64,000 nt of DNA from Anoplolepis gracilipes (taxonomy: Eukaryota; Arthropoda; Insecta; Hymenoptera; Formicidae). The position numbers were made by a program, and so were the translations under genes. Of this stretch, positions 1-12,499 are shown piece by piece (within the stretch, counting starts at the first letter, position 1; the number at the start of each line of letters is the position of its first letter). The stretch is taken from NCBI RefSeq assembly GCF_047496725.1, contig NC_132970.1, positions 22,966,001-23,030,000 on the forward strand, read 5' to 3'. The notes under the pieces are model-generated. The model did not search any database and was not told where the DNA came from. It saw only the letters and a program-made list of their open reading frames with translations.

Positions 1-130
1 TTCTGGCGTACGTCGCGATAAGTGGCTGATAAATCTCGACCGGTGCTATAGAGCGTATATAAACGCGATTTTTCGTTAACTCTTCCTCTTCCCTCCTTCC
101 CCCTTCTATCTCTGCGTTCCATGCGTGCGT

Positions 131-147
131 GCGCGCGCGCGCGCGCG
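131..147. repeat. (GC)n microsatellite
   Basis: A pure alternating GC run flanked by GTGC and GTAC steps. Alternating purine-pyrimidine DNA of this kind can adopt Z-form. No gene is attached. Confidence 0.8.
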
Positions 148-2570
148 TACATGTGCGTACGTGTTACTCACACGCGCGTGATGAAAATGTGCATCACGAC
201 CGTAACAGTCAAGGTGATTATTTAGCTACCGATCTTATCGGCTCTTTACAGCCGACGTCGGGCCGGAGAATGCCTACGGGTCTTATTTATTGAAATCCCC
301 GACGTGTGTTACACACATCGCGAAGTGATTTTCGCGCGGGTAACGTTTAACGAAAGGATGCGCAGAATCGTCTATATCCACTCGGCCACGAAGTAGTGAC
401 TAACTAACGAGCGCTTCGGATCATTTCGTATACATATGACGAAAGTCTCGAATCTCTTTAAAGCGAAGAAGTTTGGAAAATATTTCAAGAATTTAAATCA
501 TTTTGACAACTTTAAAGTACTCTTATACAAGTCTTAAGAATGTTGAAGTTTTCAAAAAATTTCGTTGGCTCTTCTTTATTAAATATTCAAAGAGCTTCTT
601 GTATGGATGCATTAGTTCCTATATAAAAGATATAAAAGAAAAATCAAATATATGGATTTATTCTGTCAAACGACATATACTGATTGTGAGAAAATTATAA
701 CACAAATATAGAGAGCTTAAAAATAATATTCTATATAATACTGAAAAAGAATGATAAAATAAAATAGGAAATGTGAGAGTAAATTTAAAAATGATAGATG
801 ATATGATTGTAGTAGTTATTACTGAAAATGTAATACGCGACGAAGAGTTTAAGATTATGTGATAATAACGTTTGACTTTTTATCTTATCATTCAAGGAAA
901 ATCTATCATATAGACCTCTAGTTATCGAACAGAGTAGTGTTCCTTCAAAGTTTCTTGTGCGCAAGATTCTTTTCTTTTTATAAATGTTTTATAATAGATC
1001 TGAAGTATCGGCAATTTACTAGTCCTTTTGTGATGTTAAGTAACGCTAGAAGCGAAACTCGTTAAACTTTACACGTATACTTACTCAAGTTGGATTTTAC
1101 GAAAAATGTTGAGGATAATTTTGGTATGCAGATAGTCATAATTTAGACATCTATTTCATTAATCAATAATCGAATAAAAATAATGTGAGTTTTGTTTTTT
1201 TTGTTGCAGGTAAGCTGCTGTTGTATCTATATTTCTTGGTCTTTTATTAATTACGATCGTATGGTGGTAAGTAAAAAAGTAAAACCTTGATATAAAGAAT
1301 TATTGATAACAGTCAAAGAAACGAAAAAAATCTCAAGAGAAAAGCGCGTTTATATAAATATTTATTTGAAAAAATATTATTCGTTATTGCTTTATTTATA
1401 AACATGCATAAATTATATTTTTTACACTATTATTAATCTTGATTTGAAAAGATCTCTGAAGAATTATGATTATATTTAAAATTATAATCCCGGCTTTTTT
1501 AAATGTACATTTTTTAACTGTAAATCCTAAAAATAGAAGAAATAGTTAATTTTTTGAAACATACAATTCATCGATGTGTGGTAAAATATTTGACTTTCAT
1601 TCGGCGTAGTACACTAATTATACTGAGCTAATTTTCTACTTATTAGACATGTTTACATGATTTAAAAAAAAAACCGTATTTATTAAAGATTCAGAAAGGT
1701 ATGTTTGTCCATCGCTAGTGAGTGGAAAATTGAACTAAACTTTGCGTGCTCGCAATTGCACGAAATTATGAGAAACAATCAATTTTGTTTTCAAAAGTTA
1801 TCTTTCCGCTATAGAACTCTTGCATTTCGAGAACATAATACAAATAGAATTTTCCAATCGATCATTACTTTATCATTGTAAAGCAAATCATTGTCACGTT
1901 CGGGAAAGATTGACAATTGATGTGAGTAGGCAAAAAAATAACACTCTCGCATGTGTCAAGTCAGCTATTCGCGAGAATCGATCGTCATTATTCTGGCGAA
2001 TGGTTTCGCAGTTTATTGACCCATGATTCATCTGGTGGTAGGAAAATGCACGCAGTCGCATCATCATGCACTCACGCGGCTTTGCTTAACGAATCGAAAT
2101 CGAGGTGTCGAAGGAAGAGGAAATGAGAAACACAGCCGAGTATCCTAACTATTTCAGCTAGTCATCGATTTGCGATTTATTCTCCTTCGATCACGGTCGA
2201 TCGTAGAACGCGTCGATCGAAAACGAGAAAGAGAGGCCACTTTGCGGTATTCGTCTCGATCGCGAAAGCGATTTGCAAAGCGTTCCGTCGCATCAATGGC
2301 CACTCGCACTTATCCTCGATTACCTCACATGCTTTAATGGGGCATTAGAGATAGAACGTCAAGAATAGAAATTGATCGAGAGTGATCGCAAATCGATCGT
2401 CGTTGAAACGATTCGTCTTAAGAGTGGATTGCACTGTTCCATTCGATCATCATGTTGATCGTAAGTAACCCTTTCATTCTCCTCGATTATTATGCCAGGC
2501 GCGCGCATGATAAAGTTTAATGTAATTTATGCCAACTAAGCATTTAAAGCAGTAATTAAACTTGAATTAT

Positions 2571-2930
2571 TATTTAATAGTTTGATGACTTACACTTGAA
2601 AAAAAATACATTATGGTTAATACTTTTATGTGGAAAATTTTTTAATTTCATAAAACTTAAATCGAAAAGATTATGATTGTCAATATAATTGCAATTAAAT
2701 AAATCAATCTCTAATCTGTAAACATTGTAAAAGTATGTTATACTTTCTGATTAATCTGAGAATATTTTAATATATTATATGTGTATATATATAATTTTAA
2801 GATTATATATATTATTATTTAATAATTTGATGAGACTTGAAAATAAAAAAAAAACATTAATACTTTTATGTAGAAAATTTTTAAATTTTATAAAACTTGA
2901 ATCGAAAAGATTATGATTGTCAATATAATA
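2571..2930 (+). repeat. Direct duplication, two ~115-bp copies
   Basis: The segment 2571-2690 recurs at 2816-2930 in the same orientation. Both begin with TATTTAATA-GTTTGATGA-like sequence and both end with AAAGATTATGATTGTCAATA. About 125 bp of AT-rich sequence separates them. They differ by scattered substitutions and small indels. This is a local duplication with no sign of terminal inverted repeats. Confidence 0.7.
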
Positions 2931-3678
2931 TAATAATATGTGCATTAAAAAACTGCATTTATTTGATTGTGAAGATTTATTTTACCAACGGATCGATTAA
3001 TTTAATACTATTTATTTTATCTTAGAACATTACAAAACTGCTAAGAAATTGGTTAAAATTGTCGATTAAAATTATCGATTTTAAATTAGTAAAACCAGTT
3101 TTTAGACTTGCAGATTGTGCAGAATTAATCAAACTGATCACCTGATTCGTTAAACGACTTTGCAACAAGCTTTCAATACTGATTCGAATATTTTAGGGCA
3201 CGCGTTCTACATCTGCGCGAGATCTCGTTTGTATCGCAGAGTGTATATTTTAAGACTATATATATAGGCAGTCTTATATACATATTACGCAACGAGAGAG
3301 AAGCGTATTCACGCAATAGGCATCGGCTGGAGGGAATAACGCGAGTAGGGGGTTATCGACTATTAGTCGATTTCTTTGAGATCACGCAAGAGTTGATACT
3401 TGACGATCGATCGTGCGCCTATGAGGGTATTTTCTAAACGATGCTATTGACTTCGTTGCTTCTTGTAGAGTTGTAGAGTCCCATTAATTTTGCAAACGTG
3501 TTTGCTCCTCGATCTCCCTTGCCTCGGAGCAGGTTCTTCTGCACGCGCGACTGTTGCAACAACGCCACGTCATTCCGTGCTTCCAGCAACGCGCGTCGCG
3601 ACGCATTTTATACCATTCGTATTAATTAAATGCTCCGACAAATCCGCGTCTGATTTGCATTGCTAATCGCACGCATTG

Positions 3679-3710
3679 CACACACACACACGCGCGCGCG
3701 TGCGCGCGCG
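3679..3710. repeat. Compound (CA)n(CG)n microsatellite
   Basis: A CA run passes directly into CG/GC alternation. The open frames across it on both strands (CVCAMR, TRARARA-type peptides) are products of the repeat, not genes. Confidence 0.8.
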
Positions 3711-3928
3711 TACGCACACTTCGTTACATCTGTAACATTATTTGGAATTAAACGATTTACTGCTCCTTCGACTGCAACATCGAGGAACATCAACATTTCT
3801 GCACTTTTCTTGTTATACATCGATTTTCTGCTCATTTGTGCGATACAAGATAAATAATAATATACAAGTACGTGTACATTTGCATATACGTTGAACACAA
3901 TTTCAACTTTCAAAATTATATTAAAATG

Positions 3929-4363
3929 AAGATTTATATAAAATTAATTAGAGATATATTCCGTGATATTCTAATAAATGAATGTATAATCAATTTTTAT
4001 AATTTGGAGCTCAGTCTTTGATGTTATGAAAAATGCAAAAATAATATGTATATAGCTTTGATTTATTGAGAAAATTAATATCGTAACATTTTATACATAT
4101 ATAACATACATAAAGAGTATATAGATAAAGATTTATATAAAATTAATTAAAGATATATTCCACGACATTCTAGTAAATGGATATTATAGGCAATTTTTAT
4201 AATTTGGATAAGCTTAGTCCTTGATGTTACAAAAACACTATAACAAGAATAATCTGTATATAATTTTGATTTATTAAAAAAATTAATATCCTAACACTTT
4301 TTTTATATACATAAAGACTTATACTGAATATAGTTTTAATTTATTGAGAAAATTAATATAGTA

Positions 4364-4424
<61 letters not shown>

Positions 4425-4820
4425 AGTAATATAGATAAAGATTTATATAAAATTAATTAGAGATATGTATATTCCATGACATTCTAATAAATGAATGTAT
4501 AATAAATTTTTATAATTTGGAGCTCAGCCTTTAATGTTATGAAAATTGCAAAAATAATATGTACATAGTTTTTATTTATTGAAAAATTAATATCGTAACA
4601 TTTTTTATATAGAATACATAGATAAAGATTTATATAAAATTAATTAAAGATGTATTCCACGATATTCTAGTAAATGGATATTATAAACAATTTTTATAAT
4701 TTCGACAAGCTTAGCCCTTGATGTTACAAAAACAAGAATAATCTGTATATAATTTTGATTTATTAAAAAAATTAATATCGTTACACTTTTTTTTATATAC
4801 ATAAAGACTTATACTGAATC
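3929..4820 (+). repeat. Dimeric tandem repeat (A-B-A-B) of ~190-310-bp units
   Basis: Four units start at 3929, 4128, 4438 and 4625 with the same opening, AAGATTTATATAAAATTAAT, followed by AGAGATATATTCC or a close variant. Units 1 and 3 share GAGCTCAG..TTTGATGTTATGAAAA. Units 2 and 4 share AAGCTTAG..CTTGATGTTACAAAAAC and AATCTGTATATAATTTTG. The alternation shows that an A-B dimer was duplicated as a block, rather than single units amplified. Unit 2 carries an extra ~110 bp including an AT microsatellite at 4371-4420. No coding potential is seen. Confidence 0.8.
4371..4420. repeat. (AT)n microsatellite
   Basis: About 25 uninterrupted AT units, inside the dimeric tandem repeat. Confidence 0.9.
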
Positions 4821-5038
4821 TTATTAATCAGTTGCAAGTCATTGCTCTAAGCATCGTTGTTACGAGTATCGAGCGGGTATCAAGCGATGTTAGAAGAAGG
4901 ATAAAGGAAAACTAGCTTGAGTCCGGTTCATCCTGAGCTACGACCGCGGTAAAAAATGAAGGTGGAAAAATGAAGTTATAGGGGGAGAGCCATTTGGATA
5001 CGAACGCGCGCGGCCTGTTGAAAGATGCAATTGAACAC

Positions 5039-5040
<2 letters not shown>

Positions 5041-5121
<81 letters not shown>
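5041..5121. repeat. (AG)n microsatellite, ~40 units
   Basis: An uninterrupted AG run of about 80 bases, the longest simple repeat in the window. It opens reading frames on both strands (poly Arg-Glu one way, poly Leu-Ser the other) that are repeat artefacts. It matches the GAGA-factor recognition unit, but no promoter can be tied to it. Confidence 0.95.
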
Positions 5122-5125
<4 letters not shown>

Positions 5126-5787
5126 GTCCTTCGGCGCAATAATTGCGGCCGGTACGTACGAGAGAAGAAGGGAAGGAAGGAGGGGAGGATAGAAGGGGGA
5201 GATAGATAAGTTTTGAAAACTTGGCGCTCGGCTCATAAATCAGGAATCGCCGGACGTGCGGGATAATCCTCTTCTCTCTCGTATCTCGCGAGGAGCATCC
5301 GCAAGGACGCGCTTCTTTCATCGTCGTCGTGTACCACACCCGTATGGAAATCGAAATTATGCCGCGTCGGCCTGCTCGAGAGCTAGGCAATTATGCGAGC
5401 GCAACGTTCTTTTCAACGAAGAATGAGTCCCGCTCGCGATCCAACTAGCTATAAGCCGCTCTTGATTAATGAGAGCACGCTGCGTACGCGTTTCGCGCGC
5501 GAGACCCGACCATATCAATACCCGGGGATAATGAAATCGCTCTCGGGAGGGGATTGATTCGAGATGATTTGTTGTCAGTGCGATTTCAATGGTCGATACC
5601 GCAAGAGTCGTGTTGCGCTTTTAGAATGAGACCGAGAAAGATGGTCGTTGATAGGCGTTGGAGCGATTGATAACGCATCGGTAAATATAGTATCGTTAAT
5701 TTGCTACCGTGTGTATGAAGAGGAAGAAACATTACGATAATTAGAAGCGTATCTCTAACTTTCTCGAAAGGAGAAAATTCTATAAAT

Positions 5788-5822
<35 letters not shown>

Positions 5823-6149
5823 AGTGAAATGAACAAGGACACTTAAAGAGTTGGTTAAACGTGCCTCAGCACGGTACTTTGAGTAATTAAAGTAATTCGC
5901 GATGACTTTTCAGACTGTTTGAATGCGTGTGTCGTAAATTCGCAATTTGCCACGGTTAATTTCAACCGCGTATGCAGTAATCGCGAGCATCTGTTTGCGG
6001 GCATTTCTTGAATCGGAGCGTAATATCGATTAATGAGAACAGGTTTCATAAATTTCGCGTCGAGTTATAAAACGCTAGGTATATTCGCCATTGATTCAGA
6101 ATGATTCGTGGCGTCGCGCAATCATCGCGCGGCTATACGGCTATTTAAG

Positions 6150-6151
<2 letters not shown>

Positions 6152-6193
<42 letters not shown>
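6152..6193. repeat. (AT)n microsatellite
   Basis: About 20 alternating TA units within non-coding sequence. A shorter run of the same kind lies at 5795-5822. Confidence 0.9.
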
Positions 6194-6197
<4 letters not shown>

Positions 6198-6654
6198 TTG
6201 CACGAAGCAATCGCGCTTAGCGATTGCACACGAATGCGATGCGTATCGTTAAAAAAGATAGATACAATCTTAAAACTGCACGCGATCTTCTTGCCCGTAA
6301 ATCAGAAAATGTGTGACGCGACGAGAACGTCGCTGGTCGCATCTCGCTCTCGAGAGCGAGCGTTGTAAGACACGAAACTGTATTTGTCTAATTATAAGTA
6401 CGCTTTTCTTACATAAAATGAATCTACCGATTTTTCGTTTAGAACCAGTATTGATTAATGAGAGCGCGACGGTCACGCGCAGTTATATTGCGAATAGGCA
6501 ATTGGCTTTAAATCGATTCCTGCATACATTAATTATAAGTGTTAGACGAGAATATTTGTGCAGTAGTCGCGACCATAAAAAATAGTATTTACGAAAGTGA
6601 AAATATTACATTACTACACAGAAAAAAAGTAAGTGTTAAATCAAAACTTATATA

Positions 6655-7059
6655 GGATAAACTAGGGTATGATGGCCATAGGCTGTAATTTTTTCAATAA
6701 TCGCTACATAGTGCGCTTTTTTAATCGATATTTACAGTAGTTTATGTGCATACATTGTTCGAAATAACGATATTGTCAATCTTATATCATATTTTTACTT
6801 TTGATTACCTGCAAAGTTTTTCATTCGTCCAATAAATTACAGTTAAGCTATCGTAATCAACGTCAGACATATCTTACGTTGTACTATTTTGATAATATAA
6901 AATTTCTATTAAATATTTTCCTTTCAATTTCGATAATATTACGTAATTTAAGCTTCAGTGAAAGATAATATGCCAAGTACTATTAAAAAAATAACAAAAA
7001 TAAAAGTATGTTTTTTGCATTTTAAAAAACTATGGCCATCTTACCCGAGTTTACTACCC
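6655..7059 (+). mobile_element. Palindromic mariner-like MITE, family A copy 1
   Basis: The left end reads GGATAAACTAGGGTATGATG and the right end mirrors it as CATCTTACCCGAGTTTAC plus a small insertion (TACCC). TA flanks both sides. The same sequence occurs at 11,019-11,574 (inverted) and 25,516-26,052. All share GCTGTAATTTTTTCAATAAT next to the TIR. This copy is shorter than the others. It lies inside the family C element, so it inserted later. Confidence 0.8.
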
Positions 7060-7367
7060 TACTCATATGAACGCGTTCATTGTTATGTCATATATACCTA
7101 CGCAACAATTTATAATCTTCTTGCAAGAATTTGAAAATCTTAAATTTTAACAATATTATAATCTTATTTCAATACTACGATTGTCATTTCGAGAATAAAA
7201 TAATAATTTCAACTCTAAGAAAATTATAATCTTCGATTTGACCATGTGTTATTTTCTATTCAACATTTTTTCCTCTCCATTCAAAAAAATTATTCTTAAA
7301 CGAGAATATATTTTTCTTAGTTGAACTATACAAAATGTCTTGATCCAAGCAAATTTTCTTTGTTTAA

Positions 7368-7653
7368 GGGGTTATACTACTCAGACGTGCTGAAAAATGA
7401 GGCTTTTTTAGGAATTTTTTTCTCCACTACTAATAAAGCAATCAAAGTAGAGTTTTTCAGGGTTTTAAGGTATACTTTCAAAGAAAAACTAATGTAGATT
7501 ATGAAAAAAATTTTTTCACCCCTCTAGGTACTGTCTGGAGATTGTTACCCTGCACACCGTTTACCTCCTCGGAAAAAAAACCTTCTCACGTTACCTACTG
7601 CCACGACGCTATTTTGTATCTTAAATCAAAATAAAAAATATTTTTGTATTTTG
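7368..7653. mobile_element. Unclassified insertion inside a family C element
   Basis: Compared with the second family C copy near 53.0 kb, about 285 bases (starting GGGGTTATACTACTCAGACG) replace an 18-base segment between TTTGTTTAA and CAAGATTTACATTTTG. No clear inverted repeats or target duplication were found, so the type is unknown. It contains no open frame of note. Confidence 0.45.
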
Positions 7654-8425
7654 CAAGATTTACATTTTGAAACCATAAAGATATTGTCAAAATAAGAATA
7701 TTCTTTTTTTCTGTGTATAGACCAGTTTTCTAATATGATTATCATAAAAGGAATGTATATTTTAAATACAATAGCATAAAAGTATATTAATTCTTTCTCG
7801 CAGATTGCCGGAAAATTGTATGCGCGTCATCATCATAAATTCTGGAAATATTAAGCGTAAGACAATTCTCGGAATAAATCTCAGAACGTGCTTCATGCTA
7901 TAGTTTCTTCGCTTCTGCACTCGCGACTGTGACACTTATGCGTCTTCCAGCGTGCCCTTATGGAAGAAATCAATTTACATGTTTCGAGAACGTATAGATC
8001 TCGTTGTTAAATTAAGAGCGGCAATGATTAACGAGGGCGTATCTCGCGAATGCGAAGACCACACGGTCGATTAAGAGGGCCACTCGGTCCGCATTGAAAT
8101 TGATTCGGGCGTCAAGGGACGCGAGTATGCTCTCGCTGAAACGCACGAGTCGTTCTATAATTGCACGGATGCAATCGCGGAATCTCTGTACCGCGGTGCG
8201 TAGAAAAGGACGAAACAAGTTGTACAAGTGATACGAGACCGACCCATAAATCAATACGCACGACCGTAGAAATACGCGCGCGGCTTTTTTGGAATAAACG
8301 AACGCGAATGCGAGCGCGATGATTAATGACGTAGCGACTATTCGTTCATAAATTTCAAGACGAGGGGTAAATGAATGAATCGTCGGTGGATGCGGACGAT
8401 TTGATTCCGATTGAGCGAGAAGCGG

Positions 8426-8454
8426 CGAGAGAGAGAGAGAGAGAGAGAGAGAGA
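8426..8454. repeat. (GA)n microsatellite
   Basis: About 14 GA units in non-coding sequence. Confidence 0.9.
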
Positions 8455-10691
8455 AGCTGGCTCTACCATACTCGTACGTGACAATGAACTTGACTTCACA
8501 TTTATGACGGCCGCGAAGCAAAATTCTTCTTGTTTTATTTATTTGTGTACGTATCTCCCGACGTGTCTTCTTATATCTCATTTAAAATTCTGTCCAAAGA
8601 ATTCGTTCCATAAACATTTTGACAATTTAATTTAAATTATTTAAATTATTTAGGTTTTCACATTTACATATTATCCGTTATTTATATTATTATTTAAAAT
8701 ACAGAAATTTTTGAATTGTATATAAATTGTTTTTTTTATGATCGTCATTAAATTTTTAATGGAAGCGAGTCAACAAAAGTGAGTCAGAAGTAAATCAGTG
8801 AATTCCTTCATTTATATATACATACTGTAATAATTAATGTGATAATATCGCTCGGAGAAATGACAAAGGTTATCGTTCGTTACATTGGGTTACAACTTTT
8901 ATCCTTGTGAGAGTGTTTATAATGTGCTATTTATAAAAAAAATTTTAATGGAAATTAATTATGCAAACACTGACTTTAACATTTTACGCGAGTTTAATAT
9001 AGAAATAATTATATATAAATTCGCAAATAATTCGAAATTTATTTAATAATATGCGTTTTTCCGTCACGTTGTAATACATCATGTAATGTACTCGTAATAT
9101 TTTCAAGAGTCGAATTATCAGATTTATATGCTGATGTTATGTCCTTATATGGATAGCAAATTAACATCAATGTGTATATTATATAACTTCCCAGACAGCT
9201 TAAATCTGCATACCACGGGATCTTGGCACGATATGACTGAAATATCGTCATGTTTTACGACGAGCACGGTGCATAAAAATTTTTCGATTCACAGTTTCGT
9301 AAAATCGCCTCGGAATGTCGTTCACCTCGACACGATTCCGTAGCCTTGTAGCTGAAGTTCGTTCGTGTCACTCGTTAGAAGTTGATTAACGAAGCATCGT
9401 GACTGTGTGTTTACCGACATGTTATTCGATTATCTATCTAGAGCTTACAGAGATAAGTTAATAGTGCTAATAGGGTTGTGCTATCTTTATTCGCGTGTCC
9501 ATGAAGTCATTCAATGCATACTAATTTTTCTAGGCTTTTACTTATGAAACATTAGTGTACTTATATCATTTCATATTCTTTTGTACACTACATTAACATT
9601 TGATTTTTATGTATTTTCCTTATTCGAGATAATTATTCATTACATTATTCATTATACATTTTCATATGGCGCTTTTTATCTTCAATTGCATCGCTATTTA
9701 AGATATAAATACATGTCGTAAAATTTAAATACAAATAATAGATTGATGATTAGTGTTATATATGTTCCATAGATTATTAGTACATATTCGCTAATTAATT
9801 TCATCAATTTTTAACATTCAACGTGACACTTTAAATACGCTTCGCGTATATGATACTTTTATGGAACTGTAGGATATTTCTAGAAGAAGTTTCATTTTAG
9901 AAGGCGCATACCGCATATATACATCCTTCATAAAACAGGCATGCGTTGAGCGCATAAGGATCCACTTCTCAAGTGACAAGTCTGGAAAGTCGTTTCTTTC
10001 GTGCGTTTCATCGCGCTTTTTTAAGATACTCTCGGCTTGCACGATACAAAGAACTCCGGTTCTCGTCGCGGTTCTCGCGCCGTGAAATCGCACGTGGCTA
10101 GGAAAAAAAAGAAGGGGGGTCCCCAGTGATGAGACGGCTAATTAAGTCTAGTGGGCTGTGAGCTCGCACGCACTCACGCACATCGGCATTCACATTTACG
10201 ACATGGAAAACTCATGCACATACACACGCATACACATCTAATACGCACCTACACGATGCATGCTCGTCTATACTTGGCCTCTTGGCCGCGCCGAGGCGTA
10301 CAGTCTCTCAAAGGTCCTCGAGTGCATCGTACCACACGCTGGTCTCTCTTCCCTGTCTCTCTCTCTCTCTAGCACTTTCCCCTGTCTCCTCTCCTCCCTT
10401 TCTTTCACTTTCTTTCTCTTGGTTCATCTCGCGCTGTCCGCGTCTCACGCTCCGTATATTTATCTTCGTCTTCGATACGGACGCGGATCGCCGAGCAGAA
10501 CAGTGAACTCTTTCATCGGGATCGGCCGCGATGTAACGCGCGACGCGCATCGCATCGCGAAAGGAAGGCTACGGAAGTTATAGCAGTTCGCTCTCCAATA
10601 GAGCGCCGGAGAACGGACGCCGAGTACCACCGTGTTCGGAGATACTCTCGATGCTATATAATAAGAATTTATTCGCAAGACGTTGAGAGAC

Positions 10692-10734
<43 letters not shown>
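10692..10734. repeat. (AG)n microsatellite upstream of a short coding exon
   Basis: About 20 AG units, roughly 100 bases before the ATG at 10,832. If that exon is used, the run lies in its 5' untranslated region or core promoter, where GA repeats commonly bind GAGA-type factors. The promoter itself was not identified. Confidence 0.85.
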
Positions 10735-10738
<4 letters not shown>

Positions 10739-10831
10739 AAGGAGAGGAAGAGGTAACCTCGAGGGTTATCATTCCGGTGAATGTAATGCGCGATGCGTAT
10801 GCTCATCCAGACGCACAGTGATCAGTGAGAA

Positions 10832-10888
10832 ATGTGGTTCAAGTATTACAAGGGATATTACGACGTAAGCAAGCTGGAGTTGGAGCTG
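10832..10888 (+). CDS. Probable first coding exon of the RhoGAP (ARHGAP20-like) gene
   Basis: ATG at 10,832 opens a 19-codon frame, MWFKYYKGYYDVSKLELEL, which ends exactly at a strong donor (CTG|GTGAGTG). An in-frame TGA two codons upstream fixes the start. The exon ends in phase 0, which is what the first clear RhoGAP exon (acceptor at 33,651) needs, and no other candidate start for that gene was found between them. The join gives a continuous acidic/basic helical N-terminus before VQRLADYERYL. The link spans 22,762 bases of intron and rests only on phase, position and absence of alternatives. This could instead be one of several alternative first exons. Confidence 0.5.
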
Positions 10889-11018
10889 GTGAGTGTTCCA
10901 TGCCACCGCATCGACTTCGAGAAAAGCGATGCTTTACCAATGTTGACTAATCGTAGCTGATCATTGCCCGTGTTGCAAGCCAATTTTATGATCTACAGAG
11001 AATCGATCCTCTTCCATA

Positions 11019-11574
11019 GGGTAAACTCGCGTAAGATGGCCATAATTTTTTTTAAATGCAAAAAACATACTTTTATTTTTGTTATTTTTTAATAATGACA
11101 GTTTGACATATTATCTTCCCTGAAGCTTCAATTACGTAATATTATCGAAATTCAAAGGAAAATATTTCATAGAAATTTTATATTGTCAAAATAGTACAAC
11201 ATAAGCATTTGGCCATCTTGCCCAACTTTTAAGGAAAAGATGGCCATAGAATTTATAAAAAAATAGTGAAAACGAAAATAAAAACTATAGGTCATGTAAC
11301 AATTTACATATCTTTATAATATATCTAACGTCGATTACGATAGCTTAACTGTAATTTATTCGATGTTATAACAATTTTTGATGGACAAATGAAAAACTTT
11401 GCAGGTAGTCAAAAGTAAGAATATGATATCAGATTCACAATATGGTTATTTTGACTAATGTATGCACATAAACTACTGTAAATATCAATTATCTTTGATA
11501 ATGACTAAAAAAGCGCGCTATGTAGCGATTATTGAAAAAATTACAGCCTATGGCCATCATACCCTAGTTTACTC
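11019..11574 (-). mobile_element. Palindromic mariner-like MITE, family A copy 2
   Basis: The ends are GGGTAAACTCGCGTAAGATG and, at the right, CATCATACCCTAGTTTACTC, with TA on both flanks (11,017-11,018 and 11,575-11,576). It is inverted relative to the copies at 6.7 and 25.5 kb. The interior is shared: GCGATTATTGAAAAAATTAC next to one end and a second internal GATGGCCATA near 11,230. There is no transposase frame. It lies within the putative RhoGAP intron 1. Confidence 0.85.
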
Positions 11575-12499
11575 TATATGAGATAATAGATATTTTTAAA
11601 TATATAATAAAATTTGAGAAATTTTTTTATAGAGAAGAAAATTAAGAATTTTTTACTATATATTTACTAATTAATTTTAAAAGATTTTTACAAGTCTAAG
11701 GTACTCGAAATGTGTTTAATTTAAAGTTTTTTATGGCTAGAGTATCTTAATGATTTTTAATAAAATTCTGAAAGTCTGTCAGATAATTTATGATAGCATT
11801 GTCAGTTGTAAGGCCTAATAAGCTAAAAAAATTTCTGTACTTACAGATAATATGTTCTTGTTCTTGTTTAAATGCATTGTCTTTTATTTTATCATTTCTG
11901 TCAGACTAGAAATTTTTTGCTGCGAATAATATTCCGCAAATTAAAAAGAAAACCAAGTTCAACGTTGCACATTGCAATAATGGATTGTGTTCAGTATATA
12001 AAATGATTCGTTTCATTGCTATATGTATATTATATAATATAATCGGATTTTTTCACCTTGGACTTCTTCGTTATCGTGTCGTCGCGTCTTATTTATCGAA
12101 CTTTTTAAAATTCCTGACTTCGCAAGCTCATCGTCGCATTCATTCCGCGAACTCCTATCTCTCGAGCTTCTGTACGGCTACTTGAAAAGCCATATAGAAG
12201 TACCACGTTGCTCGAAATCTTGCTAAATAACGTTACGTTCTATATGATTGGTATAAACATCTAATACAGATCAAATAAATTTACATTTCAGTAATAATTT
12301 ACTGACAGTCTATATATTCTATGCTATCGTCATCGGCAAATTTCAGTAGTTATTAAATATTTAATATCCTATTTTAACTTTCTTTCCCCTAAATATCTTT
12401 CATTTTTAATTGTAGAAAAAAATACTTCAAAAATGCTTCGAAAATTGTTTCAAAGGGGTATATAAAATTATGGAATTGATTTAATCTTTATATTTGTGC

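Larger units (their letters stand above)
6617..7715 (+). mobile_element. Non-autonomous element, family C (TA target), disrupted by later insertions
   Basis: The ends are inverted repeats: CACAGAAAAAAAG at the left and CTTTTTTTCTGTG at the right, each bordered by TA, as in Tc1/mariner insertions. A shorter relative lies at 52,676-53,061 and gives the undisturbed order of the internal sequence. Here that order is broken by a family A element (6655-7059) plus about 35 extra bases, and again by an unrelated segment at about 7368-7653. There is no transposase frame, so it was mobilised in trans. It is the oldest layer of a nested stack. Confidence 0.75.
1..10831. other. Long stretch without a recognisable protein gene
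   Basis: No reading frame here looks like a conserved protein. The longer open frames are antisense to, or made of, simple repeats such as the AG run near 5.05 kb and the GA run near 8.43 kb. What can be supported are microsatellites, a direct duplication at 2.57-2.93 kb, a dimeric tandem repeat at 3.93-4.82 kb and nested inverted-repeat elements at 6.6-7.7 kb. GC-richer patches near 2.1-2.4, 5.2-5.7 and 9.9-10.8 kb could be enhancers or untranslated exons, but nothing decides this. The stretch is probably upstream of, or within an upstream intron of, the RhoGAP gene. Confidence 0.6.

Noticed and set aside
48..66. TATA-like box (GTATATAAACGCG) near the window start
   Set aside because: No initiator, exon or downstream coding sequence could be linked to it.
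1203..1268. Possible small exon between TTGCAG and GGTGGTAAGT
   Set aside because: Splice-like signals exist but the encoded peptide (VSCCCIYISW..) is not convincing and no neighbouring exon pairs with it.
2445..2463. Alternative RhoGAP first exon (ATG TTG ATC before GTAAGT)
   Set aside because: Three codons before a good donor in the right phase is possible by chance. There is no further support, so it was not annotated.
4912..5390. Overlapping open frames on both strands around the AG microsatellite
   Set aside because: They consist of poly Leu-Ser or Arg-Glu translated from the simple repeat plus random flanks. No conserved motif was seen.
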